This document shows, in pieces, positions 32,528 to 45,534 of a stretch of DNA of 64,000 bases. Numbering within the stretch: position 1 is the first letter of the stretch; each line of letters starts with the position of its first letter. Under the pieces are notes generated by a model. The model was given only the letters and a program-made list of their open reading frames with translations. It searched no databases and had not been told where the DNA came from. The stretch covers positions 124,001 to 188,000 of the forward strand of contig JAACJM010000141.1 in assembly GCA_013368315.1 (NCBI GenBank), read 5' to 3'. The translations under genes and the position numbers were made by a program. Source of the stretch: Tetrapyrgos nigripes (taxonomy: Eukaryota > Basidiomycota > Agaricomycetes > Agaricales > Campanellaceae).

Positions 32528-33817
32528 ATGGCCAATCACACTACCCAAACTACCCATCCAAACCTTTCTCGTCAACTCGAAGAACTCCAACTCGTAAAGT
32601 TTTCTCTCCTTCCAGGCGAGTTATTGGTGTTTTTGGAGCATTGTAGGGGCTGGGAGGGGTTATTGGAGGGGTATGAGGGACCGGAATCGGCGGGTTTGGA
32701 GTTGCAGTCTGTACATGTGATGGTGGTGAAGGAAGATGGGCAAGGAGGGGTTGGAGGAGAAAGAGACGAGATACCTCCAGTGACGTTCCAAGTCAGTCTA
32801 GACTCGTGGAATGTATGGTTTGAGGTTGGGTTTCCTACGGGGTATGATGCTTCTGGGTCTGGGTCTGGTTTTTCGTCGGAAGAAGGAGAAGGAGGGGAAG
32901 GCACGAATGGCTATGGCAAGGAGACGAAGACGAAGACGACCCCGACTATATCGGTGAAAGGAGAAGACATTACTAGAGTGGAGCAGGAAGAGTGGGCACA
33001 GGTAGTTAGGGAGAGGTTGGGTGAGATTGGGGAGACTGAGTGAGTATCTTTTCTTCGCTAAACAACCAAATAATGAACTTTTTTTGGCAGGTATCCAATC
33101 TATCAACTCCTCTCCCTCCACCTTCTTCCTCTATTACACGAGAAAGCAGAAGCTGCCGAAGCTGCAGTTAGTGAATCTATAGACTCGTCTACGCTTGACG
33201 TAGAAGATGCCAGCGTTGAGGCGTCTCGTTATGACGAACACGACATCCAAACCTCGTCTTTCTCTTCCTCGCCTTCAACCCGTACCCACACAACTACTCC
33301 ACAACTCTACCACGCCCTCCTAACCTCTCATCACCTCATCTCACCCAAAAAACGACGTTCGTTATCTTCCTGGGTGTCTTCTTCGTCCATGCATCCAAAG
33401 TTGGCGGGTTTTGCGAAAATTGGGTATCCAGGAGTGATTTATGTCGAGGGGTCGAAGGAAGAGGTAGAAGAGTTTGTCGATAAGGTGAAGAGGATGCAGT
33501 GGTTGGCTTTGAGGGTTAGGTTTTTGGAGGGGTTGGATGCGGATACGGGGAGTTTGGAGGCACCGGCGTCCAGTCAGAAATCGACTGCGCATGCAAAGGG
33601 GAAAGATAAAGAAACCACGAAGAACCTCAACAAGACTGGGACTAAGACCGGGAAGGGGAATCAGAATCAAAAGTCGCAAATGGTGGGACGTCTAGAAGGC
33701 TGGAAAGAACTCACCAAAGTTGGAGAAGTAGTTGATGAGATGAGGAGGGTGGGGAGGGAGAGGTGGGTTGTTGAGATGGGTATTGGGAGCGGGCATGGCC
33801 TGGGGGAGGGGGGGTAA
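32528..33817 (+). CDS. RWD domain / DUF1115 protein (RWDD2-like)
   Basis: Two exons (32528-33039 and 33091-33817) separated by a 51-nt intron give about 412 residues. The N-terminal part (LSRQLEELQLVKFSLLPGEL to about residue 165) matches an RWD domain, an alpha/beta fold used for protein-protein contacts. It carries an inserted low-complexity Gly/Ser/Glu/Lys segment around residues 115-145. The second exon contains the DUF1115 signature: HHLISPKKRR, then HPKLAGFAKIGYPGVIYVEG and WLALRVRF. This is the domain pair of eukaryotic RWDD2 proteins, whose role is poorly known. A Lys/Asn/Thr-rich insert precedes the C-terminal helix region. The start is the first ATG after the promoter block. It appears intact. 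Confidence 0.85.
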
Positions 33818-36800
33818 TTGGAAGTTGGAAGCTGAGGTTTTAGGAAGGAAGGGGGTAATGGTGATTGGTGATTGGAGGAGAGGCTGAAGGTGTAGACGGG
33901 AGCGTAACCTGACTGGCTATAGGCTACAGGCTACCTGCGTACCGGGCTCTTCACGCGTCCGCTATCCTCTTCTCTTAGCGGTATCGTTGCAGAGTGGCAC
34001 TCTAGTCGTCATTCTGCACTTTTTCGCCTATAAAAAGCCGGCTACAGCTGTACTGGTCGGTACATTTGGCATTGACGACGCGTTGGACAATTGGCGCAAA
34101 GGACTCGATGGGTGGTTTTACACCGATATACATACGCCTACTTGGACTTTTGCTTTCGTCTTCGTCTTCCGATCGTCTCCAGTCTCAACCTCGATAACTT
34201 TGGGTCGTCGCGCTATGGAGGTATGGATGCGCGGACGTGGAAATAGGTCTTGGTGCTGGGTGCTGTCGTTTTCTGGACGATGAGATAATGGGATGCTTAG
34301 TGAATGGGCACGCTGGGGTCGGTGGATCCGGAGCCAGGGTTGGAGGAAATCGGGGATGAGAAGACGACGGAGGAGAAGAGCTATGGGTTTTAGTCCGAGT
34401 CTGGGTTTCGGATTTGGTCTAGGTGCGGTTTTGGGCGTCTTGTTGAGGACAGGGTGGAGATGTTGGGAAGCTGGGACGTTTGGGGAGAGTTGGGATATGG
34501 TGGCCAAGAGTGAATGCACTGCCTGAGGTTATGTGGCATGCCCAACATACCTTTTTGCGACGTCGACTCGAGAGGTGGGCGTGAGGTGTGGTGTGGTGTG
34601 GTGTGGGGGATGCAACTGGCCAATGGTTAAATGATTAAATGGTTCTTGCTTAGAGGCCGAGGGAAACGGGAGAAGGGGAGAGAGTTTGAGTCGTTGAGGG
34701 TCAAGGTAAGCGTACTGGCTATTTGGATCTGGATTTTGCTGATGTTATGCGTTGTAGAATGCTACATGACCGTCTTGGGCTCCTCTTTTCGCTTCTGCTT
34801 TCTCGTCGCCAGCATCCTTGCTCTCGTTTCCACTCCTTGAGACTAAGACTATCACGGAAGTCGCTGTCACCACCGTCTCTTTCAGGTGCTTCCTTAGCGT
34901 TACGGCGTCACCGGTGGGCGGAAAGGTTTACATATTATTGTCTTTGCCGACTTCAACCAGCTACTTATGTGGTCCGCACCATTGTCTCTGCCATCTCGTC
35001 CTCGTTTTACCGCCCCGACGCTGGGGTCTTAGCAGTAGCCTTCCAGAGTCACTTTGTCCAACTGGTCCCATTATGCTGCTACCCATCACCGTGACGTTCC
35101 GGCTTATCCAACAGTGCAAATTTTTTTCAACGTGAATTTGCGAGTTGGGGGCTTTAAGCTTTAAGGGTTCTGGGCTGGAAAAATAGCTGCGAGCGTCGGC
35201 GTAGCGAGAGGTGGTTTCATGTCTGGTGCTGGCAGTGGTATAGAAGCGTTAGGACGGTGCCTCGTATACATATGGGATCATGGGTAAGGGTTGGGAGGTT
35301 GGGTTGGGTCTACCCGTCACTGCGAGGATATGGGATGCATGGCTTGAGGTTATGTCGAGGATATGATGAGCCGGACGAATACATGGTTATAGTGGGATGT
35401 CGACGCCGGTACCGGTGTTGTTGAGGTCGTTTTCTTGGGGATGGAACAGGATGGATAATCGAGAGAACAGGTCGGTCCAGCGGCAGTGGACGGATGACGT
35501 CATGAAGGCTTTGTATTTGAGCTGTGGGCGTCGGTGTCGGCCTCTCTGTGGATTAGCTTGTGACGAAGGGGTATGAGGGATTGTCGGGTTAGATGTACTC
35601 GGGTATGCATAGTCGCCTCCCGTTTTCTATGATTTGGCTAATAGAAACCTAGGCGTGCTAGGATATGTATGCTAGAGGCTAGAATGCTACATGACACTCA
35701 TTCTCTGGCTATTTCCTCCCCTTTCTCCTTTTCGTCACCATCCATCCTCTCGTCTCCGTGCCTCAAATTGCCCTTTATTCGTGAACCTTCGCTTAGTCAG
35801 GGACCCACACATCATACTTTGGACACTTGATAAATGATGATGATGATGTACTAAGTGGTCTACAGCGCCTTCTCCGCCTCCTTCGTTTGACTTTTATGTC
35901 ATTGTCAATACCTGCCATGGCGTCGGTGTGGTTGCATATGATATTGGGTGGCGTTTGGGATTATAGGATATAGATGGGTCTAACAAGGAAAGACGAGTTT
36001 TGAGTTTTGATGTCTACTTCGACCCCTTCGGCGTCTAGGATAGGATAGGAAGGAGAGTTGGGATGAAATCTACGAGTTGCCAGTGGGATTTGACGTAGTC
36101 GAGGCGTGGAGAGTCCTTGAATGGGTGAATGATCCTTCGTAGCTGGTTCCTAGGCTATGGGACACATTTCGCTTGGACTTACTACTTGCCAAATCGTCAC
36201 AAGTAAGGTTTCGGAATCCTCCAACTCACGGAACCGAGTGCTCATTAACGCGGTTATCAGCTTCCAGGTTTTACGTTGATGTACAAAATTCAGTCAAGTG
36301 CATATACGTTCTTATGTACATAGCCATCGCAATGGACTTCTAGTCTGCTTGTTACTTGTTCGCGACTCATTGTATCTCATTTTGGGCAGTTTTCCTTTAC
36401 GGCTGGGATTTCAACGTTTTTGGTCTCACCCTGCAAAATGATTTCTGCCTTTGTGATACAAATGGATGTCAATACCATATTTAGAAGAAGAAACGATGAT
36501 CCAAATTCGTTCCTTGTTGAAAAGTGCCTGTGGAAATGAGCACGTCACTCTCACAATATCGCCCATTGTTTTGTTTGGCTAAATCGGTATTAAGATCGCT
36601 ACTTTAAGTGTAGTCGTGATCCATTGTTCAACTGAAAAGGGACACACGCCGAGGGGCAATGGCGATGGCCCAAAAAGGTAGGCCAATTTCAATCAATCTG
36701 TATAAAAAGCCACGAGTTCTTTACCGCGGTTCTTCCTTTCCCCCATCAATTTCTCCCACTGTCTACATTGCGACCTCTGTTTCCGCCTTTCTCTCTTCCT

Positions 36801-36844
36801 CAAACGCTTATCCTCGGTCTTTCTTCACCCATACTCCTACGACT
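33818..36844. other. 3-kb gene-free interval upstream of the HMG-box gene
   Basis: Many short frames occur on both strands (33987-35135) but none has a domain, a consistent intron pattern or support over its antisense partner. TATAAAAAGCC at about 34030 could be a core promoter for an untranslated transcript. TATAAAAAGCC occurs again at about 36700, 145 bp before the HMG ATG, and is the likely TATA box of that gene. A pyrimidine-rich leader (CTTTCCCCCATC) follows. Confidence 0.5.
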
Positions 36845-38679
36845 ATGCCCGCTCAACGCAAAAAGTCTAGCGCAGGCACTGACGGAAAAACCATTAAACG
36901 GCCCCCAAACTCCTGGATCCTTTTTCGTGCAGACAGACTAACAGAAATCAAGGATCAGGGATTACTAAAAGACCGCGAGTTGCAGGGCGACTTATCCAAA
37001 AGAATTGCCGAGCAGTGGAAGAAAACTCCTCAGGAAGTCAAAGACGAATACCAACGACGAGCCGACGAAGCAAAGGCCGAACATAGAAGACTATACCCAG
37101 ATTACAAATACCAACCGAAGAAAAAAGGAGAGGAGAGGAAGAAGATTGAGAAGTCGCTGCCTGAAGATGGTCCGTCAATTGTCCCGTCCTCGCAGAATCA
37201 TATTTTGACGACGTCGTCCGACTCTATAGATGGTGAAGAGGAAAAATCAGCTTGTAGCTATGATGATGATGAGGAGGTCACGGTAAGCTCTCAAACCTGG
37301 TACATGGTTTCCGTTTGACTGATGACTCTTTGACCATGTGTGATAGCCTTGGGAGACCTGGGACACCACGTACGCCAATGATCATGGCTTCACCGAATTC
37401 CAGGTCAGCATGCGTAAACCTTCTTCGAATAATTCTTATCCTTCAGGAGAGACGAGGGAGTCCCGTTCTCGTCTTACAGCTCATCTCTCCGCTGCCCGTC
37501 CGAATCAATTTGCCGATATGGAGAGAGTTCAAGGCGCCAGACCCCGCTCAGCTTCATTGGAATCGTCCACTACGGATCCTTCTACCCCGAAGCATCGTCC
37601 CTCTACCTCTCGTATCGTCGTTGGTACAAATGACTTTGACTCGGAAAGACGAAGCGCTTTCTCAAGATACAGACCTCGTTCTGCTTCCGTGGAGAGCGAA
37701 CCCATAGCGAACGACTCGGTAGATATGAACATGATCATCTACTCCCCTCAATACTTCATGAATGATGATATGCATTCGGAACCTCGAGCTCCCCCTCCCC
37801 CTCCCTCTCCTTCACCAAGTATACACTCTGATATAGCCTCCCCACCTGGATCTCGATTTGAAACAGCAGCTGTGAAGAAAGACGTCGCTTTCAAGCATCG
37901 GATACCGGACCTCGCTTCATACGCTGATGCTGTCCAACGTAGGCTCAGTCTTCAGGGCGCTGGCTATTTTGAAGGTACTACGCCGCCTGCGCTCGTCGTG
38001 TCAGAGAAGGACGGCACTCATGCACCGGAGTTCTCAGCTCCGAAAGAAGACCAATCCAAACCACTCCTAGCCAACGACTTTTTTAGGTCTAGCGAGCAAG
38101 CTCCCTCGAACAGCGTGGGTGTTTGTTCTTCCTTGACGTCTGACAATTCTGATCTCTTTTTTGGTTCTCTCGGTGCGATTACCCGTCCCCAGGATGAATA
38201 CCTGTCTCGTCAATTCAAGGAAAATCGTCCCCCACAAGACTCGATTCTGGATGAGCAGGGACGCTCTCAGACACTCGCACTCAAGCATGGGAATATCAAC
38301 ACCGGAGTTCCCAACGTCAACGCCTTCACATCTCGTCCTCATGGTGAAACGGACTTGTTGACCGAAGAGGAAGTCGAAGAGCTTGAGACCGACGAGTGTG
38401 TTGACCAACGACGTATCACGCTAGAACGCAAGATTTGGTGCGCTGGATGTCTGGAGAAAATTCCTCTTAAAGATAGTTCGGTGGGTAAGTATCGCCTTGA
38501 GCCATGGGTGAAACATAAAGACAGCTGTCAAATGTTGAAGACTTTGCGTGGTGATGTGAGTGATTGAGGACCTTCTCTGTCGACCATGACATTGACATGG
38601 ATTCTTGTAGCCAATTGCAAAGAGGATGTTGGAAGCAATGAATGTAGACGATGAGGAAGAGATGGTGAATCCAGTCTGA
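36845..38679 (+). CDS. HMG-box transcription factor (MATA_HMG type) with C-terminal zinc motif
   Basis: Three exons (36845-37282, 37347-38555, 38611-38679) give about 570 residues. The HMG box occupies about residues 17-90: KRPPNSWILFRADRL opens helix 1, GDLSKRIAEQWKKTPQEVKD spans helix 2 and ADEAKAEHRRLYPDYKYQPK is helix 3. This is the MATA_HMG/Ste11 subclass that binds bent DNA. A long Ser/Pro-rich region follows. Near the C-terminus is a C-x2-C...H-x4-C motif (WCAGC...WVKHKDSC), a likely zinc site common in agaricomycete proteins. The ATG at 36845 was preferred over the in-frame ATG at 36659 because a TATAAAAA box lies between them and the box begins soon after. It resembles regulators such as Prf1/pcc1 in class only; orthology is not established. 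The Zn2Cys6 gene starts 103 bp downstream. Confidence 0.85.
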
Positions 38680-38782
38680 AGAATAAGTCGTCTTGTTGTA
38701 GCTAGTAAATAACTTCTCCAATGGTCTACATAGCCACCCAAACTATAAACGTAATCAGACCTATTCTTGTTCTCCAACCGTC

Positions 38783-41700
38783 ATGTCGGCGAAAACGACT
38801 GCATCAGACAAGAGAAAGCGCACTCGCGCTTGCGACCTATGCAATCGACGTAAAGGTAAGGGTACTATGAGGAATCAGGCGATAAACTAATCACGATTTC
38901 TGCCTCAGTTCGTTGTGAGTACATTCCCCAACCCCTTTCTTATGGTGATTGATATCACAGACTTGCGGGGCGTCAGGCGATGGCGATAGCATGCCCGACA
39001 AACGTTGCTCCTCCTGTATATCTATGGATGTCGAATGTACGTACCAGAAAGAAAAACAGGTACGTCAAAGGATGGACATCGCATTTCCACCCGCTTATTC
39101 TCCGAAAGAAATCAGGCCCCAAAGCTGGGTTAGCAAGTTTTCTCTTCTGCGCTGAAAACTTCGTTGTGACTGGTCTCATTTCTAAGGACGAGCCGAATAG
39201 CCATATCTCAGTCTTGCAAAGATTTGATCCGCGAAATCCTTAAAGGGACAGAGTCTGAATCTTACCTTTCAGATTGCTTTACCGACGACGCGTCCATAAC
39301 GACTATTGTCGTCAAACTCTCTACGCGTATCAAGGAACTGGAGTCTCAGAATGCCCTTCTCCGCCGGAAACCCATTCATACCCGACCTGGAGAACATGCA
39401 AACGTTGTGGATGACCATACAAATCTCCCTTCAGAACCAGTTGAACAGCTTACCCAGGATATTGCGGAGTTCACTCTGCCTTCAACCAAGAAATCCATTC
39501 ATTTCGGGGAATCAAGCAACATGACGTTAGTTTTAACCGCCATGGGCCATAGGAAGCAGGTGGACACGACTATGCCTCAATGGCAACAATTGCTTTCGGC
39601 GACCAAACGACCGCAGTTCTGGAATATTCCGTCGGTGAGCCTCCATATATGTTCAAAAAGGTTTGAATTGACGATTTTTCAGTGGATACCTCATCCGAAA
39701 CCTGAATGCCTACGCTACGAATTCCCAGATGACGATGAGCTGAAGAAACTTACGGATGCATATTTCAATTGCCATAATTTATACAGTCCTCTCCTCCACC
39801 GTCCGTCATTTGAACGGTCTATGGCTGACAATCTTCATCTACGAGACGAAGCCTTTGGGGCGGTGGTACTAGCCGTTTGTGCTACCGGTTCTAGGTATCG
39901 ATATACGCAGACCGATTCGGAGTCCACCGATCAAGACCTCATGCTGGTAATTTCGGGCATGAAATGGTTCCAGCAACTGCCTCTTCAGCAATTCGCCTTC
40001 GTTCAGAACGCTTCTCTGTGGCATCTGCAAATGTATTGCGTGAGTCTTGAAATAACGCGTTAGCACACTCATTCATTTCCCTCTAGATTGCTATGGTATA
40101 CTTGCAAAACCTAGGCTCTGGTCCCGATGTAGGCTGGATGCTTACAGGAGTTGCTATCCGCATTGCTCAAGAACTTGGAATACATCGTCGTTCCGTGATC
40201 AAGGAAAAACCCACAGCGGAGGGTGAACTATTGAAACGCGTTTTTTGGATTTTGGTTCTCTTCGACTTCAAGATGAGCGTAGTCTTTGGGCGTCCGAGAG
40301 CGATGTCCACTGAAGAGTAAGGTCATCCCCTGTAATTCGAGTGCTAGCACTTATCCTGCCTCAGTTTTGATCTTGGTCTTCCCATCGAGTGCGACGATGA
40401 ATACTGGGAGAATTGCGATCATCCCTTCGTACAGCCTCTTGGAAAGCCTTCCTTGATGTCTTTCTGGAATTCTTTCATGAATCTCTGCGAGATTAGCATT
40501 TGTGCGGCACAATTACTGGTGAGTACACGTTCTCAGAGCTAACTTCAATCAAACTCCTTACATATCGACTATCAGTACCCGATGCGTAACTCTGAGCTCG
40601 AAGGTTCTGACCGGCTGCAAAAGGCTGTCTTGGAAATTGATTCAAGCTTGAACAAATGGATTGATTCCGTTCCCAGCCACTGTAAGTAACTATCCAATCT
40701 TCATGCCATTTACTATTCATCCTCCTTCCTTCCTCAAAGTGCGTTGGGATCTTGAACATCAGGACATGACATTTTTCAAGCAATCAGCGTTGCTCTACGC
40801 TACCTACTATTGGACGCAGATCGAAGTACACAGGCGCTTCATTCCTCGTCCGGGACAAGATTCAAAATTGTCATTCCCGTCTATGGCAATATGCACCAAC
40901 GCTGCTAGATCGTGTATACATATCATTGAAATGTTGGTGCGGCAGACTCGAGATATCACTGGACATTTCGTAAGTGCGCTGGTTGCTTGCATCCTTGGTG
41001 TCAAATTTAGCCCTATTTACAGATTCCTGTCTTTGTTCCGCTGTATACTTCTGCGATGGTGCTCGCAATTAACCTTTGGAGAGGAAAACAGGTCAATCCC
41101 ACGTTTAACCCTCGACCTGATTTAGTGGACATATACAAGTGTATCGACATATCGAGAAAATTTGAAACGAGGTATGTATTATAAGTTCTTTCTGATATAG
41201 ACCGGTGATCGACCCACACCTCTAGGTACCTAGTTGCTGGACGATTCATGCAAGTAGTTTATGCGTTTACGAGGCAGATCTCAACCGGCATCTTTCTAAT
41301 TTGTTCCATAGTGATATCATCCACGCTGTTATCTCTGCTACGCAGGTTTTCTTTGGACCAGAATTCCAGCACTTTCCAACTCAGAAGTCTCCAATGGCAT
41401 CTACTCACGATCTCACGCAACCTCAAGTATTTTCCGTCGACCTACGAGATCTGAATGTTCCATTGTATTCGAGTGATCTTGGACAAAACTCATTGCCAGT
41501 CTATGACCCGTTCATTCCAGACGACGTCGCCGGCTATTTGGCTCCTGATTTGGGTTATAACCACGCCATTACAACGGAAGAACTCGCCATTTTTGACGAT
41601 GAACCTGATAGTCTTCACGCTCGTCGTAGTTTAGGGTTTTGCAACGATGACTTCGCACAAGCTTGGCCGAGGGATCTAACGTGAGTAGTATAGCCTTTGG

Positions 41701-41791
41701 GTTTCTGATTATAACTTTTCTCCATTGCAGCCAGCCACAAGATTGGGATGTGTTCATGTCCAATATGGATCAGTTGCTTTCGAACGTATGA
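38783..41791 (+). CDS. Zn2Cys6 transcription factor, tandem copy 1
   Basis: The N-terminus MSAKTTASDKRKRTRACDLC starts a binuclear zinc cluster: CDLCNRRKVRC, then CSSC and C in VEC. It is assembled from three exons; the acceptor must be GGCGTCAG|GCGATGG near 38971 to restore the Cys frame (RC-DGDSMPDKRC). A coiled-coil-like linker follows (IVVKLSTRIKELESQNALLR). The fungal-specific transcription factor middle domain starts at YFNCHNLYSPLLHRPSF and includes FGAVVLAVCATGSRYRY, GVAIRIAQELGIHRR, RVFWILVLFDFKMSVVFGRP and QIEVHRRFIPRPG. The C-terminus is acidic and ends QPQDWDVFMSNMDQLLSNV. About a dozen introns of 50-70 nt are present. Proteins of this class regulate catabolic or secondary-metabolic genes in the nucleus; the target is unknown. 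It appears intact. Confidence 0.87.
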
Positions 41792-42010
41792 CACTAGTGG
41801 AGGTTCTCTTTGAGTCCTTCTACATCCCGACTGTCTACCGTCGGAGAAAATCCATCGTGTTATGTACTTATTGATTCATCCATCGGAATTCACAAACTTT
41901 TACATCGCAGCGGCCGTCAAAATGCTCACTGAGTGTAGGTATCTCCAAATGGATTATCACGTCGATCCAAAGAAAACGTAATCAAACGGGTCTTGTCCTC
42001 AACCTTCATC

Positions 42011-45000
42011 ATGTCGACGACCGCCGTTCCAACCAAGAAAAAACGCGCTCAAAATGCCTGCGATCAGTGCAAGCGGCGAAAAGGTGACTATTCTATTCCA
42101 GAATTTCTGATACATTGAAAGTGGGATGGCTTATTCTTGTCAGTTCGCTGTAAGTAAATTTCTGCAGACTCGTCTTCTACTCGGAGATTACTATCACACA
42201 ATCAGGTGATGGGGCCACCATGCCCGACAACCGCTGCTCTTCATGCGTCACTCAGAAGACCGAGTGTACCTACCAGCAAGAGAAACAGGTGAGACAAGAT
42301 GTATACTTAGATTTTCCATTGTCCGCTCATTCCCGTTGCATTCGAAGAAACCGGGTCCAAGACCTGGGTGAGTAATTCATGTAGGTTCTTCAGAGCCTTT
42401 GCACCGTCTAACCTTTACGTCTGCTAGGACGAACCGACTGATTATACCCCAATCCTGCAGACTTTTGATCGCGGAAATTCTCAAGGGGACACCATCAGAA
42501 TCATACCTCTCTCGTTGCTTGAACGATGACGCGTCAGCAACGTCCATTGTCGTGAAGCTCGCTGCCCGTATCAAAGAACTAGAATCTGAAAATGAATTTC
42601 TTCGTGAGAAGCCCCTGCATGTGCAAAAGATCAGTAACCCAGAAGACAGCAATTCTCAGGCTTCATCCGAGCTGGTGGAGAAGGTTACGAAGGAGCTGGC
42701 AGAGTTCACCCTTCCCTCAGCCAAGGAACCCGTTCATTTTGGCGAATCGAGTACGATGATGTTGGTAATGACTGCTGTGGAGCACAGGAAGCAGGTGGAC
42801 TCGAATTTACCCGACTGGGAGAAACTGCTTGAAGGAACCAAGCGACCGCAGTATTGGGATGTTCCGCCGGTATGTTTGCTCCTCCCAATATCCAATTTCC
42901 CGTCGGCATGCAATACCTGACTGGCTTTCTCGATATTTCAGTGGCTAGCTCCTCCTAGACTGGACCCTCTGCGCTACGAATTTCCGGACCCCTATGAAAT
43001 AAAGAGGCTCGTAGATGCATATTTCGATTGTCATAACCTGTTCAGTCCCTTGCTCCATCGTCCTTCATTCGAGAGATCTCTTGCTGACAAACTTCACATA
43101 CGGGACGAAGCTTTTGGAGCAGTTGTTCTAGCTGTTTGCGCTATTGGTTCTCGATATCGGTATGGGCAGATTAACTCCAGTGATCCGAATGTTATGTTCG
43201 TCGTGTCTGGCATTAAATGGTTCCATCAGCTACCCATTCAGCGATTCGCTTTCGCACCAGATGTGTCACTATATCATCTGCAGATGTACTGTGTAAGTGT
43301 GTCTGTTCTCGTCCTTACGATTCTGACACTTAACTCATGGGATTTACTAGCTTGCTATGATCTATATTCAAAACATCAACAGTGGTCCAGAGGTTTTAGG
43401 GGGCTGGATGATTACAGGAATTGCGATTCGTCTAGCTCAGGAAAAAGGATTTCATCGTCGTTTTGTCGTAGAGAAGAAACCTACCCCAGAACGCGAACTT
43501 TGGAAACGCGTTTTCTGGTTCCTACTCTTCTATGACTTTAACATGGGCCTAACCTTTGGACGTCCAAGGGCTATGTCCATTGAAGAGTAAGTACAAGCCA
43601 AATTCGTCCTATAATCTTCAAAGCATGGCTCATGAAAACATAGCTTCGATATCGATTTTGCTATTGAATGCGATGACGAATATTGGGAACATCTTACCCA
43701 TCCTTTCGTCCAGCCTCCAAACAAGCCTCCACTTATTTCTTTTTGGAATCATTTCATGAAGATGTATGAGATTAGCATCCTCGCGGCGCAACCACTGGTG
43801 CGCACATTTTTCTCTATATAACCTTAAGAAACTTACCACGTATCCTGAATGTTCCCCTAGTATTCTGTGCGAAAGATTGCAAACAAGGATGCACTGCAGA
43901 AAGTTGTCTCCGAAATCGATTCAGCCTTGGCTAAATGGGCTGACTCGATTCCCACTCACTGTTAGTCACTGTACCATTTTCTCCGTGTCCTTTGGTTATT
44001 AACTCTTCAATCCTCCTGCCTGGAAGTAATGTGGAATATCAAACACGAGGACGAGAATTTCTTCAAACAATCTGCAATACTTTGGGCTTGTTATTATTGG
44101 ATTCAGATCGAAGTTCATAGGCGATTTATTCCTCGTCCTGGAGAAGAACCAGAGTTGTCGTTCCCGTCTATGACCATATGTGCGAATGCAGCGAGATCTT
44201 GTATTCATGTAGTGGAAACTTGTCTTCAGCAGACTAAGGACGTGACTGGGCATTTCATGGTGAGTGCATTGACGAATCACTATCTAGTTTACAGTTTCTG
44301 ACGTTTTACCTTTCTTCGCGTGAAGCTTCCCGTGATCCTTCCTCTGTTTGCTTCAGCAATGATTTTGGTTATCAACCTATGGAGAGGAAAGCAGGTCGAT
44401 CCCGACTTTGATCCTCGCCCAGACTTGACCGTCATATACAAGTGTATCGGTTTATTGAGGATGTACGAATCAAGGTAATTGCGTTTACTTTGAATTTACT
44501 CAGCTTGAAGACGTTCACTGATGTTCACCAGGCATACCGTTGCTGGACGGTTGATGCAAGTCATTATACCCGATTTACCTTGGTCTCAGCTCTAGCTTTC
44601 TGACTTGTTTTCTGTTGCAATTTATAGCGACATCACCAACGCCGTCATGTCTGCCACACGTCCATTCTTCTCCTCCTCCCAGGAAAACTTTGCCTTTGGA
44701 ATCGAAGATTCAGCCATGTTCTCCACTTTCGACCCCCTGGATTTGCAGAATCGACTTCGTCACAAGCAGATAGCTCTGGAGAAGGCTCAGGCTTTCTCGT
44801 TGATCTGCGAGATCTAGCTGTCCCGATGTATTCGAAATGTCTGGAGCATAAGGCATTGGAAGTTTATACGCCGCCACGGGGAAACGTAATGGGTCATGTA
44901 GCTTCGAATCTTGGGTACAATTACCCCCCTACGAAGGAGGAGTTGGCGATTTTTGATAGTCCAAGGCAGGCTCATAGTGAAGGTGGTCATGGTCACGGTG

Positions 45001-45245
45001 ACGGTGATGATCTTTTGAGGCGTTGTGCTGGTTGTATTTGAGCTGACTTGGAGATGTTCTTTTTTTTGTCCAGGAGTTCCTGGCAATCATCACAACATTA
45101 ATGTTCCGCAGGTTTGGCCATCTGATCTGAGGTGAGTACTTACCAGTACTCCTAGCTGAACGCGGGTATTGATTTGCATCCCAGTCAACCGCAACAGTGG
45201 GACATGTTTATGGCCAATATGGATCAACTCTTCTCCGCTCGCTGA
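42011..45245 (+). CDS. Zn2Cys6 transcription factor, tandem copy 2 (C-terminal frameshift)
   Basis: A paralogue of the upstream gene with the same exon plan. Cluster motif CDQCKRRKVRC is followed by CSSC and C in TEC, with the acceptor at CAG|GTGATGGGG. The linker VVKLAARIKELESENEFLRE matches copy 1. The middle domain is complete: FSPLLHRPSFERSLADK, AIRLAQEKGFHRR, RVFWFLLFYDFNMGLTFGRP, QIEVHRRFIPRPG. Near 44793 the sequence CAGGCTTTCTCG is one base shorter than the copy 1 equivalent, so the frame ends at TAG 44815-44817. The next frame continues as VDLRDLAVPMYS, NLGYNYPPTKEELAIFD and finally QPQQWDMFMANMDQLFSAR with stop 45243-45245, matching copy 1. So the C-terminal region (about 120 residues) is lost unless this is a sequencing error. 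The zinc cluster and middle domain would remain. Confidence 0.82.
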
Positions 45246-45534
45246 TCATGGTTTTGAAGTACAGTAACGGCCTTTGTCTGCGCCGAACACATTTTCAGTC
45301 TCGTAAGGATATGAAGAGAATGCACGTTTTTGTAGGAGTACCATTATGCACTACTGACAATAAGTAACTCATAATAACGACCACTGAAGCGCCTAAAATC
45401 CCAATGAAGTCAATGTTTAAAAGACGTACGCGTGAAGACGTAAGTACATGAGCAAGACCGAGGCGTCAATTCTTCGACCGAAAACTAGGTCCATAGATCC
45501 AGCCTGGATCCCATATTACGCTAGAGAAAATCAA

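Noticed and set aside
33987..35135. Several overlapping frames of 70-130 codons
   Set aside because: They overlap on opposite strands, have no domains or consistent splice signals, and none stands out.
36845..38679. Mating-type locus
   Set aside because: An HMG box alone does not make a mating locus in agaricomycetes. No homeodomain pair, pheromone receptor or pheromone precursor is visible nearby.
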